Source: Burkholderia sp. 8Y
Lineage (GTDB): Bacteria; Pseudomonadota; Gammaproteobacteria; Burkholderiales; Burkholderiaceae
NCBI RefSeq assembly: GCF_902506145.1
Contig: NZ_LR733519.1
Coordinates: 62,001-126,000 of the forward strand
Direction: 5' to 3'
Length of the DNA: 64,000 nucleotides
In this document: positions 17,458-27,152 of the stretch, one piece after another
Layout of the letters: every line of letters starts with the position of its first letter
Position numbering within the stretch: position 1 is the first letter of the stretch
The notes under the pieces: generated by a model
Databases searched by the model: none
Seen by the model: the letters and a program-made list of their open reading frames with translations, nothing else
Told to the model about the DNA's origin: nothing
Position numbers and translations under genes: made by a program

Positions 17458-18261
17458 CGGGCGCCTGGTATGCGCAGTGACGCAGATTCCATAACGCCGT
17501 GATGGATTAAATCTGATACGTCACTCAATAAAAATAGGCGCATCGCTGCGGTCGAATTAATTGCCTTATCCAACGCTCTTTGAATGAGTGGGCAACCGGA
17601 GTCCGTCTTCGACGCACAGGTTGATTAGACGAATAAAGAGCCCGCCAAATGCGTACGTTCGTCTCCCTAACATCGGCCATAATCGAGTAAACCCGCACCT
17701 TCTTCTTTACCGACGCCTGGTGCTTCGTCGCCTGTCGCGCCAGGTGTTTTCTACCTTCATATTAACAACCTAGCGGCAATTTCCACCGGATTTACTTCGG
17801 AATCCGAACGTACGTTTTACATTCAGTTACGATTCGGCGGGTATCCCTTACTTGGGTCATACGATAAGATTCGTTCCGCGCTTAAATCTCAGGCAACAGA
17901 ACGTTTCATCTGACGTTTTATGTGGTCTTGGCAGGAGTCAATGCTGAGTCTTGACGTCGGATTTACCGATCGACCGATACCCGCCGCGATCGATGTGTGA
18001 AGGCTCTCGTTAGTCGGCAATAGCAAACGCATCACGCTCTGACCGGGTCGCTTAAGGCTCATCCGGTGAAGCCGTTCGCCTGTGAACAAAGTCTGGAGTC
18101 CTAATGGATACCTTCGTTTGCCAGCGTACTGGCCAACGATCTGGTTTCCGTACGTCGACAGCGACGCAGCGAAACCGCCGCCCTTTCCGGCGGCTCCATT
18201 TCTCCAGGCATCCATCAGCCCGGCCCACTGCGCCGGCGCCTATCGCCATTCAGAGGACATC
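17458..18261. other. Long AT-richer non-coding spacer before the beta-helix lipoprotein gene
   Basis: About 800 bases, the longest gap in the locus and visibly richer in A/T than the genes. Frames here are short or antisense and lack coding character. An imperfect hairpin with CCTGG/CCAGG arms around 17711-17748 is followed by TTTTC and could end the GT2 transcript. The distance to the next start implies a long leader or upstream regulatory sites for the lipoprotein gene. Confidence 0.5.
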
Positions 18262-19446
18262 ATGGCTTCGACGAAAACTGAGATTCAGGAAGTATTGGAC
18301 ATGCCCAGCACCATGCGTCGCAAAGTGGTTTCCGCATTCGTGCTCGGCGCCGGCTCGCTCGCGCTGGCCGCGTGCGGCGGGGGCAGTGACAGCAGCGTCG
18401 CGGATGCCGTGGCCAACCGCCAACGCAGACGTTGGGGCGCATCCGCTGCGACCAGCGCCAGTTCGGCGACGACCGCGAGCGCCCCGACGACGGCCAGCTC
18501 CACGACCGCGGCAAGCACCGGCTCGCAAGGCGCCAGCACGACCAGCACGAGCGGCGTGCTCCAGGACACGTCCTTCGGCGTGAAGGGCGACGGCACGACC
18601 AACGACCGCGCGGCGCTTCAGGCTGCCATCGACGGCTCCGTCGGACAGATTCTGCTCATCACGGGCAAGAGCCGCATCGACGCGACCGGCCTCACGCTGC
18701 ACTCGAACACGCATATCCGTTTCGCGCAGGGCGCGTCGATCAAGATGCTGCCGCACAGCGCCGCCACGTATCAGATGATGCGCGTGTGGGACGTGAGCAA
18801 CGTGAACATCGAAGCACCGTATCTCGACGGCAGCAAGGAACTGAACTCCGCCGGCTCGGGCGAATTCGGCATGGGCATCTCGATCACGGGCGCGACGGGC
18901 GTCACGATCACGAACCCGACGACGATCAACTGCTGGGGGGACGGCATCTACATCGGCAATAGCATGAGCGGCTCGGGCAAGACCAGCTCGAACGTGTCGA
19001 TCAGCGGCCATCACGCGAACGGCTGCCGCCGTCAAGGCGCGACGATCACCTCGGGCAGCGGCATCACGTTCACGAGCCCGCTATGGGAGAACATTGCAGG
19101 CACCTCGCCGGCGTGTGGTCTCGACATCGAGCCGGATGACAACACCGCCGTGCTCGAGGCGATCAAGATCGTAAGCCCGACGACTCAGGGTTGCGCCGGC
19201 CCCGGCATCCAGATCTATCTGGGCGCGTTCCCCGGACCGACCGCGAAGAACGTGGACATCCAGATCACGAACCATACCGACAACTGCCCGATCGGCCCGT
19301 TCGGCGTCGGCGGTCTTCAGCTGAATGGCCGCGTCGTGACCGGCGCAATCACCAGCACGAACCCGGTGTGGAAGCAGAACTGGTACCTCGGCGGCTGGGA
19401 CAGCAACGGCCCGAAGGTGTCGGTCGTGAATCCGAAGATCGGCTAA
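18262..19446 (+). CDS. Beta-helix lipoprotein (pectate lyase superfamily fold)
   Basis: 394 residues. The signal segment MRRKVVSAFVLGAGSLALAAC ends in lipobox LAAC, so it should be a lipid-anchored envelope protein. A linker of some 45 residues made of Ala, Ser and Thr follows, then the Pectate_lyase_3-like opening SFGVKGDGTTNDRAALQAAI and beta rungs (NTHIRF, NVNIEAPYLDG, GVTITNPTTINCWGDGIYIG, NVSISGHHANGC). GAGG 5 bases before ATG 18262 supports this start; ATG 18301 would give a more normal-length signal peptide. Likely cuts or modifies the locus's own polysaccharide at the cell surface; activity unproven. Confidence 0.78.
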   Translation: MASTKTEIQEVLDMPSTMRRKVVSAFVLGAGSLALAACGGGSDSSVADAVANRQRRRWGASAATSASSATTASAPTTASSTTAASTGSQGASTTSTSGVLQDTSFGVKGDGTTNDRAALQAAIDGSVGQILLITGKSRIDATGLTLHSNTHIRFAQGASIKMLPHSAATYQMMRVWDVSNVNIEAPYLDGSKELNSAGSGEFGMGISITGATGVTITNPTTINCWGDGIYIGNSMSGSGKTSSNVSISGHHANGCRRQGATITSGSGITFTSPLWENIAGTSPACGLDIEPDDNTAVLEAIKIVSPTTQGCAGPGIQIYLGAFPGPTAKNVDIQITNHTDNCPIGPFGVGGLQLNGRVVTGAITSTNPVWKQNWYLGGWDSNGPKVSVVNPKIG

Positions 19447-19496
19447 GCTGGGAGAGATGCGCTAGAGGGGTATTTCGGCGCGATAATTGGCTTGAG

Positions 19497-19532
19497 AAAA
19501 GGGCGGACATCCATTCGGAGTCCTCCCTTTTT
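19497..19532 (+). terminator. Rho-independent terminator after the beta-helix lipoprotein gene
   Basis: AAAAGGGCGGAC (19497-19508) pairs with GTCCTCCCTTTT (19520-19531) with one mismatch; loop 11 bases; run of five T at 19528-19532. Confidence 0.8.
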
Positions 19533-19642
19533 GGCGTTGCTTGGCGCGTGGGCGAGCAGCGCGCTGCTGCATCAAAACGCACCAGCCCGCGACGTGCGGA
19601 ACTGCTTCTGCGACACGGACGGAAATTCACTCGCGGCGGTCT

Positions 19643-20308
19643 CTAACGGGGGCCCGTCAAGTCGTAAAGGCGTAATTGCCCGACTCCGGCGAGCTCGTGC
19701 AATGCCCGCCACGCGAGGCGAAAGTTCTGCTGGCGCGGAACAACAGAGAACTCGGCCCTGTCCGCAGGCGCCGCGTCCGGCTCGACGTCGAATCCCAGGC
19801 GATTGAAGGCCAGCTTCGCGCGACGCATGTGATACGTCGACGTCACCAGCACGACGACATCATAGTGGCCGCTTTGCAACAGAGGCGCCACCAACTTCGC
19901 GTTCTCGTACGTCGTATTGCTGCTGCGTTCGAGGATGACATCTGCTTCCGGAACGCCGAGCGCCGCGATCTCTCCCGCGTAAAGTTCGGCATCGGTGATG
20001 CCGTGACCTTCAGGATCACCGCCGCTGATCACCACCTTGCACGCGCGAGCCTGCCGATGACATGCCGCATAACCGGCGGCGGCCTGCTGGATGCGCGACA
20101 TGCCGTCGGTCGTTGGTCCGAAAGGGGCGTCCGGCTTCCAGCGGTCCAGGCCCGCGCTCAATAGCACGATGGCATTGCGCGCGCCGAAAGTCAGCGGGCT
20201 GCGCGACGAACTGCCCGCAAGCGGCAGGTCCCACACGCCGGACCCGGCGACCCACCATGCGCCGACCGCTGCGGCGGCAAGCAGCGCCGACCATGTAAAG
20301 AGCGACAT
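19643..20308 (-). CDS. YdcF/ElyC-type DUF218 protein
   Basis: 221 residues. One N-terminal membrane segment (FTWSALLAAAAVGAWWVAG), then the DUF218 core: AIVLLSAGLD, KVVISGGDPEGHG, the acidic/asparagine motif SSNTTYENAKL, and LVTSTYHMRRAKLAF. Family members (ElyC, SanA, YdcF) act in envelope biogenesis, and ElyC affects undecaprenyl-phosphate use; the chemistry is unknown. As last gene of the leftward Wzc-GT-GT unit it may influence lipid-carrier recycling for this polymer. ATG 20308 is chosen because the membrane segment begins there. Confidence 0.82.
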   Translation of the reverse strand: MSLFTWSALLAAAAVGAWWVAGSGVWDLPLAGSSSRSPLTFGARNAIVLLSAGLDRWKPDAPFGPTTDGMSRIQQAAAGYAACHRQARACKVVISGGDPEGHGITDAELYAGEIAALGVPEADVILERSSNTTYENAKLVAPLLQSGHYDVVVLVTSTYHMRRAKLAFNRLGFDVEPDAAPADRAEFSVVPRQQNFRLAWRALHELAGVGQLRLYDLTGPR

Positions 20309-20388
20309 CGAGCGACGCCTGAGCGCAACAGTCGGTGCGACGCCAATCTGTCCGCCCGGTCGAGGTCCGTGCTGCGGACCGCGCGCGC

Positions 20389-21528
20389 TCACGCGCTCAC
20401 GCCTTGCCTGCTGCTTACGCCAGCCGCCGCGAAAGCCGCGCGCCATAGCGATAGCGCCGTTTCGAGCGAAAACGCGTCCTTGACGGCCGCCGCGCGCGAT
20501 GCGAGAAGCTGCCGCCTGGCGTCGCTCTCCATGAGCGTCTTCAACGACTCCGCGAGCTTGCGCGTGTCGCCCACTTCGCTCACCAGCAAGCCATTTTCCC
20601 CGTGACGGATGATGTCGCGCGGGCCGCAATCGCAGTCGTAGCTCACAGCGGCCGTGCCGCTCGCCATCGCTTCGACGAGCGTCATCGAAAAGCCCTCGAA
20701 GCGCGAACTCAGCACGTACAGGTCGGCTCGTTCGTACCAGTCCGCGACGTTGCCGGCGCGCCCCGGCAACAGCACGCGGTCCTTGAGCCCGACCGTCTCG
20801 ATCTGCCGTTCGAGCGGCGGCCGTTCGTCGCCTTCACCGACGATCACGAGATCCCAGTCCGGCACTGCGCTCGCGATATGCGAGAAAGCCTCGATCAGAT
20901 AGTCGAAGCCCTTCGCATCGTGCAGACGGCCAACCGCGAGCAACATGCGGCGTTCCGGTGCGATCACTGCATCGGGCATGAGGATCGGCTCTAGCCGCGG
21001 AATCGGCAGAGTGAAAGGTGGCGGGATGACACGCACGGCGGTGCAGTCGCAGTTCTCTTCGAGCCAGTGCTTGCTGTCGCCGGTGAGCGCGACGACGAGA
21101 TCGGCCATGCGAAACGACCAACGCCGCAACTGCTGCCAGACCGGAGTCAGCGGCAGCATCGGCGGATGCGTGTGTTCGGTCGCGATGACCTTGCAGGGCA
21201 ATCCTTGTGTCGCGAGTATCGCCACGACTGAGGCGACCGTCATGATGCCGACCACCACGTCCGGCTTCAGTTCGCGCAATACCTTGCGCAGCGCACGCAC
21301 GCGCACGACGTTGGCCGTGAGCGCGGCAAGCGCGCCTTGCGGCTCGCTCGCGAGATTCAGCGCGATGCGCCGCACAGCCGGATGCAACGGATAGAAGTCG
21401 ACGCGCGTGGATTCCAGCGACACCACGCTGACATCGGCGCCCCGCGCGGCCCATTCATTGGCGAGGTTGGCCGTGGTCCGTTCGGCGCCGCCGCAATGCA
21501 TGCAATAGATGAACAGGACGATCTTCAT
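20389..21528 (-). CDS. Glycosyltransferase, family 4
   Basis: 379 residues. N-terminal MKIVLFIYCMHCGGAERTTANLANEWA; C-terminal LLAVGRLHDAKGFDYLIEAF, VIVGEGDERPPLE and the E-x7-E motif in RFEGFSMTLVEAMASGTA. Close in plan to the GT4 gene just upstream (same opening, GGAER), so the pair may have arisen by duplication and diverged in donor or acceptor. No strong ribosome site is visible before ATG 21528 (only GAGA). Confidence 0.9.
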   Translation of the reverse strand: MKIVLFIYCMHCGGAERTTANLANEWAARGADVSVVSLESTRVDFYPLHPAVRRIALNLASEPQGALAALTANVVRVRALRKVLRELKPDVVVGIMTVASVVAILATQGLPCKVIATEHTHPPMLPLTPVWQQLRRWSFRMADLVVALTGDSKHWLEENCDCTAVRVIPPPFTLPIPRLEPILMPDAVIAPERRMLLAVGRLHDAKGFDYLIEAFSHIASAVPDWDLVIVGEGDERPPLERQIETVGLKDRVLLPGRAGNVADWYERADLYVLSSRFEGFSMTLVEAMASGTAAVSYDCDCGPRDIIRHGENGLLVSEVGDTRKLAESLKTLMESDARRQLLASRAAAVKDAFSLETALSLWRAAFAAAGVSSRQGVSA

Positions 21529-21605
21529 CGCACTTTCTCGTTGATTTATAGTGCGGCGCGCGCAGGCGCCGCATTTTCGGTGATCCGTGATGCGTCGCGC
21601 GCCGC

Positions 21606-22790
21606 TCAGTCGCTTGCGCCAGCACCCGCGTTTCTGTTCGCGCTCAACGGCGGGCTCGCCGTGCTTCTCGCCGAGTCGTGCGTCGACGTTGCGCCCACGC
21701 GCGCAAAGAGGCGGTCCCACATCGGCAGAATGGCTTGCAATCCGTACCGCTCGCGCATCGATTCCGATGCCTGCTGCCCCATCTCACGGCACAGGCGGTC
21801 GTCGTCGATCACGCGGCGCAACGCGTGCGTCAGCGCTTCGCGATCGCCGACGGGCACGAGCAGGCCGTAGCGCCCATCGCAGGTCAGCTCTCGCGGTCCG
21901 CTCGGACAGTCGGACGCGACGCACGGCACGCCTAGCGCGAGGCTTTCCATCAGCGCCATCGGCAGGCCTTCGAAGCGCGACGACATGGCGAACGCGCGCG
22001 CCGTCGCGAGTTCGTCCCACAGCGCCTCGGTCGTTCCGGGGAGCGCGATGCGCCCGTTCATGCCGAGCCGCTCGATCTGCGCTTGCAGGCTTGCGCGGTC
22101 TGCGCCTTCGCCGAAGATGCAGAGAGCGACATCGTCGCGCTCGCTGGCCACGGCGGCGAATGCATCGATCAGTACATCGAACTGTTTCTGAGCGGTGAGG
22201 CGCCCCACCGATACGATCTTCTTGCGCCCGGCAGACGGCTGTCGCGCGAGCGCCCGCTCGAAAACTTCATCCGGCAAAGGGTTCGGCATGACGACGATGT
22301 TTTTCGCACGCGGCACCATCTTGCGAAACGGCTCGACGACGCCCTCGGTCAGCACCGTGATGACGCGCGCACTCGGGTAGAACACGCGGCACAGCAAGGT
22401 CCATAGCCGCGAACGTCCATCCACCGACGGATTGTTGTGCTCGCACGCGATGACCGGCACGCGCGAGCCGCGCGAAGCGAGCAACGTCATCACGCTGACG
22501 TTCGGCAGAAACGAGACGAGCACGTCGGGCCGCGACTCGCGAATCAGCCGGCGCAGGGCCATCACGCGGGCAAGGTAACGCGCCGGCCCGCGCGCAGCGG
22601 GCGCGACCCGATCCGCCAGATGAACGACACGCACGCGCTCGTCCAGCCGATAGAACACGTCGCGCGCGCCGAGAAACGTCGGCACGAGCGTCACGTCGTC
22701 GCCGCGCGCAGCCCACGCATTCAGCAGTGTCGCCGCGACGCGCTCCGCGCCGCCCGTTCCCATCGAACTCACCAGCAGCACGATCTTCAT
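21606..22790 (-). CDS. Glycosyltransferase, family 4
   Basis: 394 residues. MKIVLLVSSMGTGGAERVAATLLNAWA at the start, IVSVGRLTAQKQFDVLIDAF and FGEGADRASLQ in the donor half, E-x7-E motif in RFEGLPMALMESLALGVP. Typical GspA/AmsD/PimA-like GT-B fold. It lies 46 bases after the Wzc-like gene and 77 bases before the next GT4, in one leftward unit. The last ~25 residues are low complexity. Confidence 0.9.
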   Translation of the reverse strand: MKIVLLVSSMGTGGAERVAATLLNAWAARGDDVTLVPTFLGARDVFYRLDERVRVVHLADRVAPAARGPARYLARVMALRRLIRESRPDVLVSFLPNVSVMTLLASRGSRVPVIACEHNNPSVDGRSRLWTLLCRVFYPSARVITVLTEGVVEPFRKMVPRAKNIVVMPNPLPDEVFERALARQPSAGRKKIVSVGRLTAQKQFDVLIDAFAAVASERDDVALCIFGEGADRASLQAQIERLGMNGRIALPGTTEALWDELATARAFAMSSRFEGLPMALMESLALGVPCVASDCPSGPRELTCDGRYGLLVPVGDREALTHALRRVIDDDRLCREMGQQASESMRERYGLQAILPMWDRLFARVGATSTHDSARSTASPPLSANRNAGAGASD

Positions 22791-22836
22791 GGACGCGTCG
22801 CAGGCAGTCGAAGCCCCAGGGGTTCACGGGCGCCCG

Positions 22837-25077
22837 TCATGTATTCATTTCCTGGTAGTACGCCTTGTAGGCGCCGCCGCCGTATCGCCGCGAATAGGCA
22901 TAGCCGCCCGCGCCGTCCGGCACCGCGTTGAGCACGAGACCGTTCACCTTGCAGCCCGCCTGATTCAGCCGCTGAATGGCCGTTGTCACTTCCGTCGCGC
23001 GCGTCACACCGTAGCGTGCAAGCAGAAGGATGGTCGCGGCCGCCGGCGCAATGATGCCGACATCCGATACCGCCAGCACGGCGGCGGCATCCACGACGAC
23101 GATGTCGTAGTCATCGACCACTTCTTCGAGCGCGCGCTGGAAATTGCCGCGCAGCAGAAGCTCGGATGCGTTGTCCGGATACCGTCCGACGCCCAGGAAA
23201 TCCAGATTCGGCGTGACTTCGCGGCGAATGGCATCGCGAATAGGCAAGCTGCCCTGCATCACTTCGGTCAGGCCGGGCCCCCACGGCACACCGAGAATGC
23301 GATGGATATGGCCGCGCCGAAGGTCCGCGTCGACGAGCAGCACGCGCTTGCCTCCCGCCGCGAGCACCGCCGCGAAGTTCGTCGATGTGAACGACTTGCC
23401 GCTGCGTGGCATTGGACCGCTCAGCATGACCACGTTATTGCGCGCGCCGATCATCGCGACCTGAACCGCGGTGCGCAGCACGCGCAGGCTTTCGACAGCC
23501 GGATCCTGCGGACATTTCACGGCGAGCAGGCGCTCGGGCACCGTGGCATGGCGGTTCTTGGCGAGACGCCCTTCGTCGTCGCTCATCGGTATGGCGGCGT
23601 ACAGCTGCAAGCCGGTGCCGCTGAGCTCGCCCGGGTCGACGACGCCCTTCTTCACGAAGTCCCAGCCGAACGCGAGACCCAGTCCCGCGAAAATCGCGGC
23701 GACCGCCGATACCCCGACGATCAGCATCCGGTTCGGCTTGCTCGGCATCTCGGGAACGTCGGCGGTATCCACGATCCGCACCGAACTGATCTTGCCAGCG
23801 CGCACGAGCTGCAACTGCTCCATGTTCGAGCGCATGGTCGAATAGACATCGGTCGCCACGCGCACCTCGCGCATCAGGCGAACCGTGCTCTGCTCATCGG
23901 TCGGGAGCGCCCGCACGCGCTCGGTGAGCGAGTCGCGGTAACGGCTCGTCGCTGCAATCTGCTTGTCGAGCTGCACGAGATCGGGATGCCCCGGCGCGAA
24001 ACGCTGCGCGATTTCCTGGCGGCGCTGCATCAACTGATAGTAAGACGTCTCCGCCGCCGACGACTGCTGCAGAAGCACGCGCGCCTGTTCGCTGATATCG
24101 ACCGATGCGTGCCGGTTGCGGAATTCGTTGTAGCGTTGCTCGGCCTGATCGACCTGCTGCTTCAACGCGGGAAGCTGCGAGTTCAGGAAGTCGATGGATG
24201 ACTGAGCGCGCACCGCCTTGCGCTCCGCGTTCTGCCGTTCGTACGACTGCCCGATGGCGTTGATCGTCGCGGCGACCGCGACCGGGTCCGCGCCCGAGAG
24301 CGTCGCGGCGATCACATCGGACTTGTTGCCCTGCTCGTCCACCTGCAGCGCGCGCCTGAGCGCGTCGATGGCGGCCGGACGCGACGAGCGCCGCACGTTG
24401 AATTCGATGCCCGGCTGCGCGTTCATGGACGCGACGCGCAGCTTGATGACGCCCTTGCCCGTGTCGAACGCCGCGAGTTCGCCGACCTTGCCCGTCACGG
24501 GCGTTTCCAGACCGGGGCCGGAGAGTTCGTACATGCCGCCGGCGAGCGCCTTGACGCGGTACGCATGGCCGATGTCGGCCTTGGGCACGTCGAAGGAGCG
24601 CACATAGATGGACTCGTTGCCCCACGCGAACCCGCCGAGGCCGAAGATGCCGGGCGTCGACAGACCCTGCGCATAGCGAGCGACCACCTTACCGATGATC
24701 GGGAAGTAAACAGGCTCCGCGCTCACCGCGAGGTTCAGCGAATCGACAGCTTCGCCGACCACAAGCTTCGAGCTGAGAATCTGGATCTCGCCGTCCGCGT
24801 TCGACCGTGCGCCGACGATAGACGACACGTCGCCGACATATTCGTTGGACGACGGGCGCGCGCTGCCCTCGCCGGCGTCTTCCAGCTGGACGACGATTTT
24901 TGCCTGATAGACCGGCGGAGCGATGACTGCATAAAGGAAGCCCGTGCCGAAAATCACGGCGAAAGCGGCGATGATCAGCCAGCGGTGCGAATAGATGCTG
25001 TCGATGACGCTCGCGAAATCGAAACGTAGAGGGCTCCCGTTCGCCTCGGCATTACGTTGGTCGATGTACTCGGCCAT
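22837..25077 (-). CDS. Polysaccharide co-polymerase / tyrosine autokinase (Wzc/BceF-like)
   Basis: 746 residues, normal for Wzc. N-terminal Wzz domain with a membrane helix at about 30-50 (WLIIAAFAVIFGTGFLYAVIAP), a long periplasmic coiled coil (about 260-420), a Pro-rich element then a second helix (MLIVGVSAVAAIFAGLGLAFG). The cytoplasmic kinase has Walker A SGPMPRSGKSF, Walker A' VLLVDADLRRG and Walker B-like YDIVVVDAAAVLAVSD, where most family members have DTPP; the tail is Tyr-rich (YAYSRRYGGGAYKAYY), the autophosphorylation cluster. It sets chain length and export of group-1-type polymers. No Wza or Wzb partner lies in the window. Leads a unit with two GT4 genes and the YdcF-like gene. 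Confidence 0.93.
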   Translation of the reverse strand: MAEYIDQRNAEANGSPLRFDFASVIDSIYSHRWLIIAAFAVIFGTGFLYAVIAPPVYQAKIVVQLEDAGEGSARPSSNEYVGDVSSIVGARSNADGEIQILSSKLVVGEAVDSLNLAVSAEPVYFPIIGKVVARYAQGLSTPGIFGLGGFAWGNESIYVRSFDVPKADIGHAYRVKALAGGMYELSGPGLETPVTGKVGELAAFDTGKGVIKLRVASMNAQPGIEFNVRRSSRPAAIDALRRALQVDEQGNKSDVIAATLSGADPVAVAATINAIGQSYERQNAERKAVRAQSSIDFLNSQLPALKQQVDQAEQRYNEFRNRHASVDISEQARVLLQQSSAAETSYYQLMQRRQEIAQRFAPGHPDLVQLDKQIAATSRYRDSLTERVRALPTDEQSTVRLMREVRVATDVYSTMRSNMEQLQLVRAGKISSVRIVDTADVPEMPSKPNRMLIVGVSAVAAIFAGLGLAFGWDFVKKGVVDPGELSGTGLQLYAAIPMSDDEGRLAKNRHATVPERLLAVKCPQDPAVESLRVLRTAVQVAMIGARNNVVMLSGPMPRSGKSFTSTNFAAVLAAGGKRVLLVDADLRRGHIHRILGVPWGPGLTEVMQGSLPIRDAIRREVTPNLDFLGVGRYPDNASELLLRGNFQRALEEVVDDYDIVVVDAAAVLAVSDVGIIAPAAATILLLARYGVTRATEVTTAIQRLNQAGCKVNGLVLNAVPDGAGGYAYSRRYGGGAYKAYYQEMNT

Positions 25078-25605
25078 GTCTTTCCCTCAGAGCTGACGCT
25101 TCTTTGTGGACAGAAAGTCGCGATGATTTCCGGTTCGCGCACGTGGACCACAGCCCCTTGCGCTTTGTTATGACGAGTCTGCTAGGCGACCTAATTATCT
25201 GATTAATCCGGTTTGCCTGCGGACACGACCCGGTCATATTGCGGATATTTCATTTACCGCATAACGCGCTATTGCTTGCTCGGTTCCGTATCGTATACCG
25301 CAGCAGTTGTGAACGGCAACACGGTTTATCTATTTAGTTGGTTCATCTGAACATACAAGAGCGTGTTCAGTAGGGATTTCCTGTATGAATTCCCGAAAAA
25401 AACTCTGGAATGCCTATGCGATGTTGTTTACGATACGTCTCGGATGCATGACTCCACTTTGATGCAATTCGCCAATTTCTGAACGACTATTTGTTTATCG
25501 GTTATTCGTGCGTACCGCAGCATCGACCCCCTGTTCGGATAAGAAGGACACCGAGTAATCTTTCGCAGTGCACCATGCCGCCTTGCTGCGCACCCGGAGA
25601 AGCAA
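25078..25605. other. Divergent promoter region between the autokinase unit and the initiating transferase
   Basis: 528 bases, relatively A/T-rich, without a convincing gene. It must carry promoters for the two key genes of the locus (chain-length kinase and initiation). GGAG at 25596-25599 is the ribosome site of the rightward gene. No operator is recognised. Confidence 0.45.
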
Positions 25606-26754
25606 ATGGTTAACTTGACAGTTGGCTTCGCAAGCGCGTTTTTGATGACCTGGCTGGTTGTCAAGTATGCGGGAACCTGCGCACGCTTCTCGCTCGACTT
25701 CGACCTGCGCGCAGTTCAGCGGAACCATTACAACGCCGTGCCCAGGGTCGGCGGCCTCGCCATCTTCTGCGGCACCGCCATCACGTTCGCGACGTCCACC
25801 GTGTCCCATACCTCGCCGACGTATGAAGCGTTCCTGTTATTGAGCTGCGCCACGCCTGCCTTCATCGGCGGCCTTGCCGAAGATCTGACGAAGCGCGTGA
25901 GCCCGCGCGTGCGTCTCGTGTGCGCGCTCGTGGCGGCGCTTGCTTGCTGCTTCGTCCTGCACGCCGTGGTGGAGCGCGTCGACGTGCCCGCAGTCGATCT
26001 CGTGCTGGGCATCGCGCCTGTCGGCATCGTGTTCACGATGATCGCCGTGGCGGGCGTCACGAACGCGATGAACATCGTGGACGGCCTGAACGGCCTCGCG
26101 TCGGTCGTCGGCATTCTCATCTTCGCGTCCATCGGCTACGTGGCCGTCTCCGTCAACGACTGGCTGGTCGCGAGCGTCGCGTTCGCGATGATCGGCGCCA
26201 TCGGCGGCTTCGTCGTCTGGAACTACCCGTCGGCGCTCGTTTTCATGGGTGATGGCGGCGCTTACTTCATTGGCTTCATGATGGCGGAACTCGTCGTGCT
26301 GCTGATCGCGCGTCACCCCAACGTCAGCGCCTTCTACGCGATCGTCGCCATGTATCCGGCGTTCGAGACGATCTTCTCGATCTACCGCCGCCGCTACGTG
26401 CGCGGCCGCGCCGTCGATGCGCCCGACGCGCTGCATCTGCATACGCTCATCTACAAGCGCATCGCGCGCAAGGGCATCGCGTTCAGCGACCGGCAACAGT
26501 GCACGCGCCGCAACTCGGTCACTTCGGTTTATCTGTGGGTGCTGAGCCTCATCCCGATCGTTCCCGCGACGTTCTTCTGGAACTCGCCGTATGTGCTCGG
26601 CATCGCGGCGCTGGCCTTCGCGAGCGTGTATCTGTGGATCTACTCCGCCGTGGTGAGATTCAAGACGCCGTCCTGGATGATGCTTCCGGTATGGATGCTC
26701 CGTCACGCTTCGCGCGCCGAACGCCGGACGGCAGCGCCTGATCGCCTGCGCTGA
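25606..26754 (+). CDS. Undecaprenyl-phosphate sugar-1-phosphate transferase (MraY/WecA/TagO family)
   Basis: 382 residues with about 10-11 membrane helices. Family motifs in order: RVGGLA at 47-52, acidic pair ED at 92-93 (usually DD), NIVDGLNGL at 156-164, FMGDGGAYFIG from 213, and the cytoplasmic His motif HLH at 277-279. Such enzymes move HexNAc-1-phosphate (GlcNAc, GalNAc or a diamino derivative) from UDP to undecaprenyl phosphate, the first step of a repeat unit. It is the only such enzyme in the locus, so it is the likely initiator. The ED for DD change is conservative and occurs in homologues. Confidence 0.88.
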   Translation: MVNLTVGFASAFLMTWLVVKYAGTCARFSLDFDLRAVQRNHYNAVPRVGGLAIFCGTAITFATSTVSHTSPTYEAFLLLSCATPAFIGGLAEDLTKRVSPRVRLVCALVAALACCFVLHAVVERVDVPAVDLVLGIAPVGIVFTMIAVAGVTNAMNIVDGLNGLASVVGILIFASIGYVAVSVNDWLVASVAFAMIGAIGGFVVWNYPSALVFMGDGGAYFIGFMMAELVVLLIARHPNVSAFYAIVAMYPAFETIFSIYRRRYVRGRAVDAPDALHLHTLIYKRIARKGIAFSDRQQCTRRNSVTSVYLWVLSLIPIVPATFFWNSPYVLGIAALAFASVYLWIYSAVVRFKTPSWMMLPVWMLRHASRAERRTAAPDRLR

Positions 26755-27152
26755 TACTGCCGATACGCCCGTTCGCAGGCGCCCGACGGGCTTCTACACG
26801 GTCACTTGATCAGCGTTTTTGTTGCACTGAAGCAAGGCCGCCAAGTTAGCGGACAAGATGTCGTGATGCCTCTACTGACTTTCAGTTTCCCGCCGAATCG
26901 TTTTACGCCGAAGCCGGCGGTTGCGCATAAGCCGACCGCCGCTTTGGCATTTAGTGCATTGATTAAACGTCGCGCTTAGTCTAACTCGCGGAATTTATAT
27001 GTGCGTCACCGCACGGATTTAATCACTTTTTCTAAATATATTGCGCGGGGAATTCGCGCGGAATAAAAACTGATTATGTTTTCCCTGCTTCTTTATTTTG
27101 ACGCGATCATCCGGAGCGGGTTCCTGATAACGGATAACGATGCAAGAGACGC
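26755..27152. other. Spacer between initiating transferase and polymerase genes
   Basis: About 400 bases with a hairpin at 26908-26947 (separate entry) and a strongly A/T-rich stretch at about 26985-27100 that is a plausible promoter zone for the EpsG-like gene. No gene seen. Confidence 0.45.
26908..26947 (+). terminator. Possible hairpin terminator after the initiating transferase
   Basis: CCGAAGCCGGCGGT pairs with ACCGCCGCTTTGG (13 pairs, one bulged C, one G-U) around a 13-base loop. No T-run follows, so it may be an mRNA hairpin rather than an intrinsic terminator. Confidence 0.4.

Noticed and set aside
22789-24201. Long plus-strand frame (470 codons) opposite the kinase gene
   Set aside because: Arg/His-rich shadow; the minus strand encodes a full Wzc-like protein.
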